Below, in pieces: positions 53,702-64,000 of a stretch of 64,000 bases of DNA (its first letter is position 1; every line of letters begins with the position of its first letter). The notes below the pieces were generated by a model. The model ran no database searches. It worked only from the letters and a program-made list of their open reading frames with translations, and had not been told where the DNA came from. Source of the stretch: Patagioenas fasciata (taxonomy: Eukaryota > Chordata > Aves > Columbiformes > Columbidae); assembly GCF_037038585.1 (NCBI RefSeq), contig NC_092523.1:44233001-44297000 (forward strand). Reading direction: 5' to 3'. Position numbers and translations under genes: made by a program.

Positions 53702-53724
53702 CTTTCAGGAAAGATTCCTGAAAG
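53702..53724. other. Perfect 10-bp dyad of TTCnnGAA units
   Basis: Arms at 53702-53711 and 53715-53724 are exact reverse complements with a 3-nt spacer. Each arm contains TTC-2nt-GAA, a half of heat-shock-element type, but the 3-nt centre breaks the continuous 5-bp register that a true heat-shock element needs. Binding is conjecture. Confidence 0.5.
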
Positions 53725-56149
53725 AGTAAATTTTAAATTTTTAATTCTAACTAAAAGCAAAGAGGCTTGAAGGGCTTCCAAACACCTTTGAAAATATGCT
53801 GCAGGTGACATATATGCCAAGTTATTGAATGTGCAATGTGATCCAGAGTTGTAACTCAGAAGTTAACCACTATGCTAGGAAGGTGGAAGAACACAGAGGT
53901 AAGTACTTGGAATTCTCAGAAAAGGTAACCAAGCTATATTTTCTGCATTAATGCTGTCACCCAGGAGGCAGGAGAGGAAGCAAACATAGATGGTGGTCAG
54001 TGCGAAGTACTGACCTGTGATGTGGAACAGGTTGTTTGCTTCCAAGTTTGCTTGTGAACTACAAGCCAGAAACAGTGCAAGGAGATAAAGAATGTGTAGG
54101 TAGAATTATCCAACAACATTTACCCAGCTCAAAGTCATATTAACATGAATATATTTTTATTAATGGAATTGTGGGAAATTTGCAACTTGTGTACTTATAT
54201 TAGGGTTTATATTTTTGGTTATTACAGGCTGCATATGTCATGTTTATATAGCCAGTTCAAGAGCTTTCAGAACAAATCACCATTGAAGAGAATAGGGATA
54301 CATGAAGCAAAGTAAGTCTTGCTATTGTCTGTTACTACTGAATATGGGAACGACAGGCAGCTACGTGTGCTGGATTAATCATGTTGATTTGTAGACATGT
54401 AGCACAGGAATGCATTGTAGCTACATACCACTTTCCTAAATTTCAGTGTGCCATGCTCTTATTTTTTCTCTTCTCTTTTTGATGAAATGTAAACAAATTG
54501 CACATTAGCTCCCTGTTTGTCTTCAGTATAAATGTAATATCAGTTCTCTGATCCCACCATCTGCCAGAGATTATCAGAGCTTTATTTATGTATATGCATA
54601 CATGTAGAGAGAGAGAAGAGGGGCACATTCTTGTCACCAGGAATTGTTCTTTTAAGAAATGTTGAACACAAACTTGGCAAGAAATTTATCATATTTGCTA
54701 GACGGTTATGCCTCTGCAGACTGTGAAATGGCTCCCAAGCTCAGATCTCATTTTGTCCAGCTCTGCACCTGAAATTATATCTCCTTCTCTTTCAGCAATC
54801 TGTGGGGTTTTGCTCACTACACACTAGAAAAAGCTTTGTGAAAAATCAAGCAGAAACAAATATTGTATGTTCTCTCTATGGCTTTGGATTAGGCTCCCTA
54901 GGAGTGGTTGGCCGTGGGGTCTTGACATATACATTGGCAAATAATGAATTAAGATAAGATTTTTATTTGAGATGTATCCATTTGGGGCCAGAAGCTGTAG
55001 ATGATGTCCCTTATCTAATAACCATTTTGGTTTGCAGTAACCAAGCACTGAATGATAAAATTGTTAAATGCATTCTGTGACATTATAGACTACAGATTTC
55101 CCTATAACCTTCTTATTTCAAAGGATTATCACTTGCATGTGGAGTGGACTACATGTTGCCTTAACTTTCTGAAATGATAGACAATACAGCTAACTGGAAA
55201 AGGCAAATCTTTACTTTTAAGACACCTGTGCCTTAGTTTGGGTTTTTTAGGATCACAGATATGAACAAAAGGTTAACTCACACAGTGTCTTCCATGGGGT
55301 TTCCAGACATTGTAACAACTGATGTGGAATTGCTCAGTTTGCTGGAAATACCTCCCCTGATTGGCAGCTGTCTAAACTGCAGGGCTACCAGGCTGACCAA
55401 GAACACCAACAGCCAGTTAGTCCAGGAGATGGGCATCTAAAACAAGATAGCACTGAGCGCTTGCTTTGGATGTTTCTTGCTAAGACACTGACCAGCTGAC
55501 TTGTTCGGAAATAACTGGTAAGTGCACTCAGTCACCAGATCTGAAATCCAGTTAATTAGTACTTGTCAGAAGAACTTTACCATGCATGTCTAATGTCTAG
55601 TTATAATGACCTTTAAAATAACACTTGCAGCTGAGATAAGTATTTAATAGCACCCTGTCTTCTGAACACTAGCTTTCAGAAACAGGCACAGCAGGTTTCC
55701 AATACACTTTTTCTTTTGTTCAAGACTGTCACACTTCCTGTTCAGCTTTTATTCAAAACTTTTAATCTAACCATAGTGCAGACACAGCTATGTCTTAGAT
55801 CAATTCTGCTTTTCAAGCTGCCTGTGTCCTCTTGCAGACATAGCCAATACCTTCTGCAAGGACTTCCCTGTGCTTAAAATTTCATTGTCTTCCTTAACAA
55901 GTATTTTTCTGGCTGAAGTGAATTTCTTGCTGGTCATAACATTTTCACCTGCTATAAGAGTTTACAGCTCTAATCTCATAAAACTGATTCACTAAACATG
56001 CATATAACCAGATGTGCAGTATCTGGCTTGCCTTTAGCTTTTAGTACAGACCATTTCTAAGATATAGACGTGAGGCTGGGTTTTCAGAGCTGATCGTCCA
56101 AATATTTCCCCTCTATGTTCTATCAGATAGTGGCACCACATTGCGTAGC

Positions 56150-56770
56150 CAGGTGGTGGGTAAGCAGAGGAGCAGCAGCAAGCCAGGACGCTCAGCAGCC
56201 CACGCATAAAAATGCTGCCACAAAACTGATATTATAAAGGTTACCAGGCTTTCAATATCTGCAACTACTTGGTCATTACAACCTTGCATGAGGCAGCTTC
56301 ACTGTTTGCCTTTGTCCAGGTTGCTGCTAGCTACCAGGCTCACTTGGTTGTTGGAGGAGGTCAGGGTCCATTTTGAGAGGGTTAAGCAGCCAAATGGTGA
56401 GCTGGGAGCTCCAAGTCTGTGCAGGCCAGTTCTGCAGCATCCTTCTGCCCCTCTTCCTGGAGGGGGATGGAAAACACTGGGAGCCTTGTCTCCCCGAATA
56501 CACCACAAGATAAGTTGTTGGGAATCTAGGGAGTCAAGGGGCTCACTTTTTTTTGGGAGTGGTTTCTAGCATGAGGCAGTTGGCAGCTGGCAAGAAGTCA
56601 AAGAGCATTGCCTCAAAAATTGGACATCAGCTGGTTCCAGCTTTGTTGAATCAGCATTTCCAGAAGAAAACTGTTCTGTCAGAAGATTTTCCACCTGATA
56701 TCATGAGCAAAACAGAGAAAACAGCACACATTACTGGAGGAGATTTTGAAAAGGTCGTCACCTAAGTATT
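56150..56770. other. GC-richer island with two short ORFs, no recognised gene
   Basis: The sequence is noticeably less AT-rich than its surroundings. A 93-codon ORF starts at ATG 56288. Starting from ATG 56571, a second ORF of 64 codons ends at 56765, with a Lys-rich hydrophilic product (AAGKKSKSIASK near its start). Neither resembles a known family, and there is no clear promoter, splice site or poly(A) signal. It could be a decayed element, a transcript exon or simply an isochore fluctuation. Confidence 0.3.
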
Positions 56771-57072
56771 CGTTTTCCACTTTAGCATATTGAGGATCGA
56801 GAGAATGTTTCAAGAGAAGGATGATGCCCAAGTGCTCAGTTGTCTTTGGGAAGTTATCTTTTTTTCTCTGCATACTTAAGATTACCCTTTGGAAAATTTC
56901 CCAGCATGGGGTTTGTACAAGTTGTACTATATTTTAAAAAAAATTAAAGTTCACAGTTACATATATTTTTACCTCTACCACTTTAAAATTATTGAACTAA
57001 AATATTTAGGAAAATTCTTTTATCATCATTTATAAGTATGCAATAAATTAAAACCACCACCTTCAAATACTA

Positions 57073-57151
57073 CAGAGTGCTTCAAAAAGATGGACCCAAT
57101 TTGAAATCACTATATGTTGGATATTAGGCCCATCTTTTTTGAAACACCCTG
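57073..57151. mobile_element. 79-bp near-palindrome, Tc1/mariner-like MITE candidate
   Basis: The left end CAGAGTGCTTCAAAA matches the reverse complement of the right end (CAGGGTGTTTCAAAA) with two mismatches. After one extra A in the right arm, similarity resumes through GATGG and CC, giving terminal inverted repeats of about 25-30 bp around a short AT-rich centre. TA precedes the left end, and CA follows the right end where a second TA would be expected. Non-autonomous Tc1/mariner elements are short, lack coding capacity and duplicate TA, so assignment to that superfamily is reasonable inference. I do not recognise the family. Confidence 0.6.
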
Positions 57152-58072
57152 CATTTGACTTTTTCAGAGGCACAGATCTGACAGTGTGCATTAGAAAACA
57201 TGTAGACTTTTCTGCAAAGGCACTACAGTCACCTGCCTGTACAACTAAACAAAATAGATATAGATATTTTTAAAACACATTTGACTACTGAGCACGTAGA
57301 GTGCACTTCAAAATCCAATGAAGTTAGAATGCTGACATCATACAATTTCAAAAGGGACAATAATTGCTTCTTAAACAAATGGAGACAGAAAGCAGGAAAT
57401 AGGAACATGTTTCATCTGAAAAGGAAAAAAAAAAAAAAGCTAAGTGTTGCATTTTGTTTGTGTTCTAATTTGCAGTCATCTCTCCTGGCACATGCACATA
57501 GTTGGGGAAAAAGGAATAGAAATAAAAGTATCCAGCAAAATGTGGGTTTGCTAGTTGTATTTTACCCTATTGTATCATGATAACATAAAACTAAAAGTAA
57601 ACAAAAATTGCTAATGCTAAAAAATAAAAAGCAGAGAACAAGAGTGGCAAGAGGTTGTTTATATATCCCGTGTCCCCTCTGTGTCCTTTGATAGTAAGAA
57701 TGGTGGTGCTTTTGTGTTGTGCTGCTCATCATCGCACTTCCTTGACTATTTAACCCAACAAAAAGAGGAAATCAGCAGCTAAAGAACTCAAAATTAAATA
57801 TTCAAATAGTAAATGACATGATTCTATTTTCCATACTGCATGGCAGAGTTTACACTCATCTGTACCTCTTTCTGTACTGGTTATTGATATCAAATTAATA
57901 GGATGAAACACAGAGGTGATTGTCTGCAATTTGGTCTTGGACATCCTCTGTTGAAAAGCAATAAATGATCTGAAGACCTTTACAGTGACAGAAATATGCA
58001 TTAACCCTTATTAAATTACACTATATTCTAAAGCATAATTTTAATTAATTAAAATAAAAAACTTTGAAGCAT

Positions 58073-58106
58073 AAGTTAAGTAGTTAAGTAAGTAAGTTAA
58101 GTAGTT
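58073..58106. repeat. AAGT-rich short tandem repeat
   Basis: Irregular AAGT/TTAAGTAG units, in which a 13-bp phrase recurs after 20 bp. Confidence 0.6.
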
Positions 58107-58432
58107 TAATTTAAACTGTAGTTGCTGTCAATGGAATTGTGTCAGATTCTAGATAAATACATTGCCTGGTATAGATATCTCTTTAGTGGCATAATACAGA
58201 ACCTCTTGTAGTTGCCGGGGTTATTTTCACTGACTCACAGTATTTTGAGTCAAGCCTTTTGTAACTGTGCATTTGTTGGTTATTTTTATAAACATGCTGT
58301 ACTGTATTCTAAGCGGCACTTAAGAGCAATCCCAGTCAGGAAGGAGCAGAGTATAAGGCAGACACATGCAGCTGCTTGCTCTAGGTGCAAAGGTACGGAA
58401 TTCTTTCTCAGTTGCTTTACAAAGTACTGGAG

Positions 58433-58457
58433 AAAACAAAACAAAACAAAACAAAAC
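58433..58457. repeat. (AAAAC)5 microsatellite
   Basis: Five perfect AAAAC pentamers in a row. Confidence 0.9.
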
Positions 58458-58930
58458 ACTGTCAATATTTTGTTCATTTCAAATGGCACTATGTCTGTTC
58501 TCTCCACAAATGCTCTCATCACTTGAAAAACCCAATAAATGAAAGGTTGCATTTTGAGCTGTAACATATAATACTTCTGGAAAGAGAGTGCAAAGTAGCG
58601 TCCAAGCTGAATAGTTAGAAGCCTTAAAGGTATGAGTGTGGTTTTTTTTTTTTTAAATGAGGGATAGAAGCAAGAAGAGGATAAACTTTGCAATTTCCTT
58701 GAGATAGATTTAGAAAATCGTCGAAGGGCATTTCTTTATGAAACCCCTCAAACAATGTAATATTCTCTGTCTTACATGCTTACTCACAGAAGCATGTTTG
58801 CCAGTCTGAATAAAGGATGATTTTGTCACCAGTATTGTAGCACTGATGTGTGAGTATAGTACACAAATCGTATGCCCTGAATTACTTCTAGTGCTATGTA
58901 TGCTGCTACAACTTTACTCCTAAAATGATT

Positions 58931-58948
58931 AAAAAAAAAAAAAAAAAA
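58931..58948. repeat. Homopolymer A18
   Basis: Eighteen consecutive A with no recognisable retrocopy attached. Confidence 0.85.
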
Positions 58949-59140
58949 GTTGGAGTTTGTAAAGAAACAGCAATACAATTTCACCCCCTGTATTAGAAAA
59001 ACAGCCACCTATGTCTGAGGTACTATATGATAGAAATTGCAACAAGGATGAGTCTAGAATGGGCTAGTCATAAATTTAGAGAAGTGTCGATTTGGTGGAA
59101 TGACAATGTTTGCAGATGGTTTTTATCATAAATATTTTCT

Positions 59141-59228
59141 GGGTTTGGTTTGATTTGGTTTTTGAGGGGGGGTTGGAGTTTTTTTGGTTGGTTGATTGGT
59201 TGGTTGGTTGATTTGTTTGTTTGTTTTT
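59141..59228. repeat. GT-rich low-complexity tract, (TTGG)n and (TTTG)n
   Basis: TTTGG, TTGG and TTTG units are interrupted by a run of seven G. The plus strand is almost free of C, the mirror image of the A/C tract at 27101-27277. Confidence 0.75.
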
Positions 59229-62200
59229 AATGGAAGTAGAGCTACAGGGATGAACATGTACCCTGTCAGTAGTTCATTTAGTAGCACATAGGCCTTAACA
59301 TCACAAATGACTCTACTTGGTGCTCATAACAAATACTTAAAAACAAGTAATTTTCTTATGATGGTTTATGAATAGCAAACTTCTTTTCAGCAGACAAACA
59401 TGTAGTGTGCAGGCACACTGTTTTTCACCCTTGACTCTGTATAAGCTTATGAATGTTTCTGTGTTCAACACAACAGCTTGGTAGTCCTTATCAGTAAGAT
59501 TTGTCTCATCTGAAACTGAACTTCACAGACATCTTAGGACATTGATTTTGGCATATAAAGAAAAAAATAATCTAAATGTTGGCCCTCTACAAGAATTCAT
59601 GTGGTAGTGGTCTTCAAGTTTTTTCTTTGGATGCGTGGGTGTGTGTGCATATGTGTGCATTTTTCTTGAGTGTGCAGTGGGTGTGAGAAACTTTACAGTT
59701 TGGAAAAGATAGAAGATCCAAGGAGAAGGCCTTAAGGAGTCATCACCTTCTCCAGGTGGAGCTGTTTTGAGTACTCAAATAATATTTTGTTTTTAAAGAA
59801 ATTTTTGGCAAATATCTTTGAATAGATGTGCTAGTGAATAATTGTGCTGTTAAGGTTTCTGAAACAGGAACATCTTAAGGTATTGTTGTACATATTGTAG
59901 TGTTACAAGATTCACAGACCTAAAATTGATTCATATTGAGCTGAAGAAATTTGCCCACTATAAATAACAATATTTTTATTTTAAACACATTTGTATAGAT
60001 ATTTGTATAATCCTAAGACTTAAGATAGGAAACAAGGAGATACAGAAATACATCTTGAGGTGAGATATCAATAATAATCATGGAAATATGAATTAGAAAT
60101 AATTTGAATTTTACTTCTGTTCTAGGGATGTTAAGATAGTTTTGTCTTTAGAAGCTGGATAGTTTAATGGAAAAAACAAAGTTGAAAATTATCTGAACTG
60201 GCTGTTTACAGCTATAGTAGATATCTGCTAATGATTAAAGAAAATAAGCTGCATCTAGCCAGAAGGGAAGTGAAATTCTCATTGAAAGTATTACTGAGTT
60301 CTACATGTTTATATACTAGCTGAGTTTGATCCTACGTAATCCAAACCTAAGGGGAAAAAGCTTAGTGCAGGATTCTGAATCTTTTATCTTGAAATATCAT
60401 TTCAAATACAGCACTTCATAAATTTTCAGTGTAATTGTACTTATGATAAAAAGGCCATTGACTTTTGTAACTTTTCTCTGAAGAATTAAGACATGTTTTT
60501 GTTAGAGGGCAACTTTATATTTGTTTTTCTAAAAAATAAATGAAGTATCTCAATTTCTGTTTAGAAAAATAACTTACACCACAACAGCAAGAAATCCTTT
60601 GAAAAGCTCATGGGAACACTGTCATTTGCAGGAACAGGATCAGAAAAACACTTACTCAAGGTGACAAAGAGGTACTGCTTTGACCAAGAGGAATGAATTA
60701 ACTTCTACAAAGTGACTTGTTTTGAACTAAAGAAACAGTATTATCAAAAACCACAACCAGGTTTAGAAACACTGATGCTTCTTGCATCAGCTGTTAATGA
60801 CAGTCCTTCATGAGAGCTCTTTTTAGCTTAATCTGATGCTTGTTGAATTTTTTAATATATATCATATCTAAGATAAGGTTCCAAGTGAAGATTTATGTAA
60901 CATATGAAAGAACAACAATTTAAGTGAAAAATAATGTACTTGTGATAGCTACTATCTGCAGAATGAATCAATGTATTTTATTAAAGCTTCTCAAAATCCC
61001 AATAAAGAGAAAACTGAATAGCACCTTTCTCACTACAATCAACAAAGAACCATTTGTCCTTTCCTAGTTAAAACATGGCTGGCATATTTACAAGAAGCAC
61101 AAAAAGCTCACAGACCAAGTCTAGCAGTTTGCTGTGTAGTGAATTCTGAAAAATATGCTAATTGGTGCACTTTGTTAAAAAAGTCCAGATGAATTTGTGA
61201 CTAGGTATAACACACCACGTTTCAATAGATTTCATGTAACTGAGAATTATTCAATAAGTTTAGAAACTGCATGTTTTAAACCCTGAGAACTCCAGTGTTT
61301 GCTTTAAGGGTTAGTCTTCTCAATCCCAATCTCAAGGTCTTTACAATAACAAGTTTTAAATTATGAAAAAAGTCTTCAATACAATTCTTTGTAAAATCTT
61401 TGCTGTAAGTTTATGAAAGAAATGGAAAACCAAAATTAACTTGCTTTACTTAGACTGTGAAAGCTGTCACATAATTTTGAATGTAGATATAATTACTGGC
61501 CCAAATCCTAATGCCACTTACAGCTTCTGTTTTGATGTTATAGTAGATTTAGGGATATTTCTCACCATGAAGCTGATGTAGAGCTCATGCTTTGGGAATA
61601 GTGTTTTTGCGCTTTGAGGAATGAAAAAGATGAAAGGAAATGTTCAAATGTCTCTCTGCATGGGGGCTAAAGAATGCAATTCATGCTACATTATCGGTCA
61701 TCTTCCACGCTGTGCATTATTACAAATGTGGTAGAGAAAGTAATTTGTCTTAGGTTGAGTTACTAATATTTTCATTTACTGTCCATGGAATACAGCTAGC
61801 CCAGACACAGACTGTTATGACATAAGCATGATGATACTGCTTTCTATGTTAAAGAAACATAAATTTTAGTTTTCATGGAAAGCATGTTTTCGCTGGAAAT
61901 TTGTCCTTCTGGGCCTAGTACTGTGACAGTTATGAAGAATAGTCCCGTTACATAGAAGAATTAATTCTTGGCTATTTAAAAGCTGTGAAGAAATGCAAGA
62001 ACTCTTGAACTCGATCAAAACAATGTTGTCTAATATAATTTAGTTGCAATCATTCAATCTCTGCAGGTTTTAAAATTAAAACTGTGTTCTCATTTTCAGT
62101 CTTATTCAAGCGTTGTTGAAAGAACACTCATTAGAAATGAAAAGTGGGCAAAAACTTAAATGTGCTCTTTCTGTTGTTTTATAAGCTATGCAAGTCTGTC

Positions 62201-62313
62201 AACTATACATCGTATGTAAAGCACATTTTTTACAGTGCGCATAGCACTAAATTGTTTTGCTGTACCAATAACAGCAAACTATAAGAGATGTGGTAATTCC
62301 ACAGACATCTTAC

Positions 62314-62390
62314 CTGCATGGCTGCTTGTGCAATGTCCAAGTTTGCCTCATTAGTAACGATGGCTTTGAATTTTCTTTTGAGAGGCATAA
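62314..62390 (-). CDS. Candidate internal exon C (77 nt) of an unidentified minus-strand gene
   Basis: Read on the minus strand, an acceptor with a T-rich tract ending TATATTCCAG precedes 62390. The donor after 62314 is the consensus CAG|GTAAGA. The enclosed 77 nt are open in the frame that takes two bases (TT) to complete an upstream codon, then reads MPLKRKFKAIVTNEANLD and seven further residues to end at a codon boundary (phase 1 in, phase 0 out). The composition (Lys/Arg-rich, then acidic/amphipathic) looks protein-like. I do not recognise the protein. It is phase-compatible with the candidate at 63121-63146. AT-rich introns contain many chance pseudo-exons, so the call rests on strong signals at both ends, the open frame and the chain. 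Confidence 0.45.
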
Positions 62391-63120
62391 CTGGAATATA
62401 AGCACAAAAACTTAGGAGTAACAAAAGGAGAATACTGGATTATGGTTAGGAAGATGAAAACAGCATCTAAATGCAAAGGAAACCTCTGAGTGCAAATATT
62501 TATCCACATACTGATGTTTTGTGCCCTAAAATCTTATGCATGACCAACACTGCTTATTCATAGCAGCAATGATCAGACAGGACTTCATGCCATGGTTTTG
62601 GCTAGTTTCTGAGGGAAAGAGGCTTTGGAAAGATGTTCGCAGTTTTGCCATTACAAGAATGATGAGAAAGGGGGAGATAGAGCAATACTTCATTCCCTCT
62701 AGACAGGCCAGAACCTGGCAAGAGACAGAAGTGTCTACAGATGTTTATACAGGTGCTAACCTCTTAAAATTAAAATTGCTCACTAATGCCTCCATTTGTG
62801 AGATATTTGCCTTTCTGACCTGGAATTTTCAAGAGCCCTCATGTGCTCTGTGTGCATGTTCAGAACTGGTCTGCTCTGAATAATTAGGCCTGTCTATAAT
62901 CCAAAACCTGGCCAGAGCAGGACTGTGGTCCCTTGAGAAACCCAATCTCATAAGTGTTTCTCAAATAAGACAGATGCACCAACAACAGCCACACAATCTG
63001 TGACTGATGCAGAGCTGCTGATATGGTCCCACTTACTAGGTGGGACTGGTGGGGCTGCATGATACTGGAAGGCTGTATTGCAATATTTCCTCAGTCAGAA
63101 GGAATTCAGCAACCACTCAC
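62391..63120 (-). other. Proposed intron between candidate exons B and C
   Basis: No competing gene is seen. A 115-codon plus-strand ORF at 62536-62883 has no recognisable domain, no Kozak or splice support, and is not called. Confidence 0.25.
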
Positions 63121-63146
63121 ATGAAGCAGTAACATCATCATCCTTT
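63121..63146 (-). CDS. Candidate 26-nt microexon B of the same minus-strand gene
   Basis: The minus-strand acceptor is a long pyrimidine tract (TTCTTCTCTTTTTCCAG) directly before 63146. The donor after 63121 is a perfect GTGAGT. In the frame fitting exon C, the 26 nt supply one base to complete a codon, then KDDDVTAS, then one base to start the next codon, which exon C completes as Phe. Microexons of this size are known in vertebrate genes, especially neuronal ones. They are also easy to imagine by chance, so the support is the combination of both strong splice signals with matching phase. Confidence 0.33.
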
Positions 63147-63607
63147 CTGGAAAAAGAGAAGAAAACAGTGCTTGTAGACCTTCGCTCTGAAGACTAGGCT
63201 CCAGGCTGCTTTCAAAGTGGGCAGAGGTACCATGCTTTAAGGCAGGGTAAGAAGTTAGATGTATGGGTTTATAATTGTCCATTGGCTTGTTCTAGACTGT
63301 GTTCTCCTCACAGCTGGGCCATTAGGATTATCTTCAGCAGGCAGCTAATTTCTTTCCATGCTGTCTGCAGGAAGCAAAGCAGATCTTTGTATTCTCTGGG
63401 TTAGGAACAACTAGTGAACACTTGATTTCATAGCTGTGAGCAATGCTTCATAAGTTCTGCCTAAAGTAAAAGAGGGTTTTTTGAAGAGGGTATCTGAAGA
63501 GGTTGGAGAAATAAATAGAAAGCAACCATTTGAGTTGATGCCACACGTCTTTCAAAGACTTGTAGAGAACACCAGTGCTGAGGTTATCAGCAGTCTGCTG
63601 CTCCCAC
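63147..63607 (-). other. Proposed intron between candidate exons A and B
   Basis: A 461-bp stretch with no other gene-like feature. It could hide a further small exon if the donor assumed for exon A is wrong. Confidence 0.25.
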
Positions 63608-63680
63608 CCACTGAGATCATATTTAAATTCTCGTAACAGAAAGTGAAATAAATACTGCAATTTCTCTAATGTTAACACTT
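63608..63680 (-). CDS. Candidate internal exon A (73 nt) of the same minus-strand gene
   Basis: The acceptor is excellent: a long T-rich tract ending TTTTTTTCCCCAG before 63680, with a branch-point-like CTAAC further upstream. The frame stays open well past the proposed end and reads VLTLEKLQYLFHFLLREF followed by KYDLS. The donor is the weak point. GG|GTGGGA after 63608 leaves two bases, the phase exon B needs, but it is not a strong consensus, and GTGTTC or GTGTGG downstream are alternatives. The proposed introns to B and C would be 461 and 730 bp. The protein is not recognised. The incoming phase means the gene begins outside the window. Confidence 0.33.
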
Positions 63681-64000
63681 CTGGGGAAAAAAATAAAAAT
63701 ACAAAAAGAGAAAGTTAGGCTAATGTCTCATGCTTTGCATGCTGTACAACCAGACAGGTGTTTTGTGAAGAACCCCTGGGGAAAGTATGCATTCTTATAA
63801 ACAGGAAGGAGCTTTCATTTCATGAATCACTAGATTGTCAGTGATGCATTACACCTTGTCACAGACGTTATGGAGCAAAAATGAGGCATTGCTCTGAATT
63901 TTATACCCTCATGACTGGATAATTTGAACCTGGGAATTTGTAAGTTGGGTGATTTAGCTGTAATCACCCATGGCAATTTTGTTAAATACTATTATTACTG
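63681..64000. other. Window edge, no gene recognised
   Basis: Only the pyrimidine tract of candidate exon A (about 63681-63715, read on the minus strand) is interpretable. The remainder shows no ORF or repeat of note. Confidence 0.3.

Larger units (their letters stand above)
47277..56149. other. AT-rich non-coding stretch
   Basis: No gene is recognised. Small structures are hairpins at 47742-47769 and 53702-53724 and a 13-bp tandem duplication inside a 9-bp inverted repeat at 52983-53039. ORFs are all short and motif-free. Confidence 0.4.
57152..62313. other. AT-rich non-coding stretch
   Basis: Contains (AAAAC)5 at 58433-58457, an AAGT-type repeat at 58073-58106, A18 at 58931-58948 and a GT-rich tract at 59141-59228. 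If the exon candidates to the right are real, this would lie in the downstream intron(s) of the same minus-strand gene. Further weak exon-like spots here (for example 61566-61611 and upstream of 57947) did not give a consistent chain. Confidence 0.35.

Noticed and set aside
57870..57947. Phase-0 exon-like segment on the minus strand after a TTTTCAACAG acceptor
   Set aside because: The donor (GTACAG) is mediocre and the distance from candidate exon C gives no independent support.
58286..58693. 135-codon minus-strand ORF
   Set aside because: Runs through the (AAAAC)5 repeat and a poly-T tract. The low-complexity F/K/L content explains it.
60578..60678. Tiny exon-like pieces on the minus strand with GTAAGT donors
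   Set aside because: About 20-40 nt with weak acceptors, and phase fits only by choosing among alternative AGs.
61566..61611. 46-nt exon-like segment on the minus strand with GTGAGA donor
   Set aside because: In the phase required by candidate exon C it contains a stop. Only another frame is open, so it does not extend the chain.
62536..62883. 115-codon plus-strand ORF
   Set aside because: No domain or splice support. It lies in the proposed intron of the minus-strand candidate gene.

Overview
This is a vertebrate nuclear DNA window, most likely from a bird. The clearest evidence is a CR1-type LINE on the minus strand at about 33532-36279, with the octamer-repeat 3' end typical of avian CR1. 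It is the only long transposable element I can recognise in 64 kb. The rest is AT-rich, low-density sequence with no operons, no long host ORFs and no recognisable RNA genes, which fits a bird macrochromosome gene desert or very large introns. The species cannot be named from the sequence alone.

Layout. 1-760 and 1900-2600 are two GC-richer islands in which all frames carry short ORFs; I recognise no protein, and 736-741 holds an AATAAA signal. 2600-33530 is AT-rich non-coding sequence with homopolymers (T15 at 5896, A17 at 6586, G12 at 15290, T22 at 30018), a G-poor A/C tract at 27101-27277 and small hairpins. 33532-36279 is the CR1 copy. It has an endonuclease-plus-linker frame and a reverse-transcriptase frame, separated by one frameshift that looks like an 8-bp deletion. 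Its 5' end is lost at the endonuclease active-site glutamate. 36280-56150 is again AT-rich, with a (GT)9 microsatellite, short tandem duplications and two good hairpins near 47.2 and 47.7 kb. 56150-56770 is a third GC-richer island. 57073-57151 is a 79-bp near-palindromic element that resembles a Tc1/mariner-type MITE.

Genes. No host gene can be named. The best host-coding candidates are three short minus-strand pieces at the right end (63608-63680, 63121-63146, 62314-62390). Each has a convincing polypyrimidine-AG acceptor, the last two have consensus donors, and their reading phases are mutually compatible. If real, they are internal exons of a gene that starts beyond 64000 and continues to lower coordinates, so part of the window would be its introns. 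This is inference from splice signals and reading frame, with no homology behind it.

No CRISPR, phage, biosynthetic cluster or other novel multi-gene system is visible. The items most worth checking are the unusually open CR1 copy with its clean frame-breaking deletion, the MITE-like palindrome, the right-end candidate exons and the 16-bp hairpin at 47236-47276.
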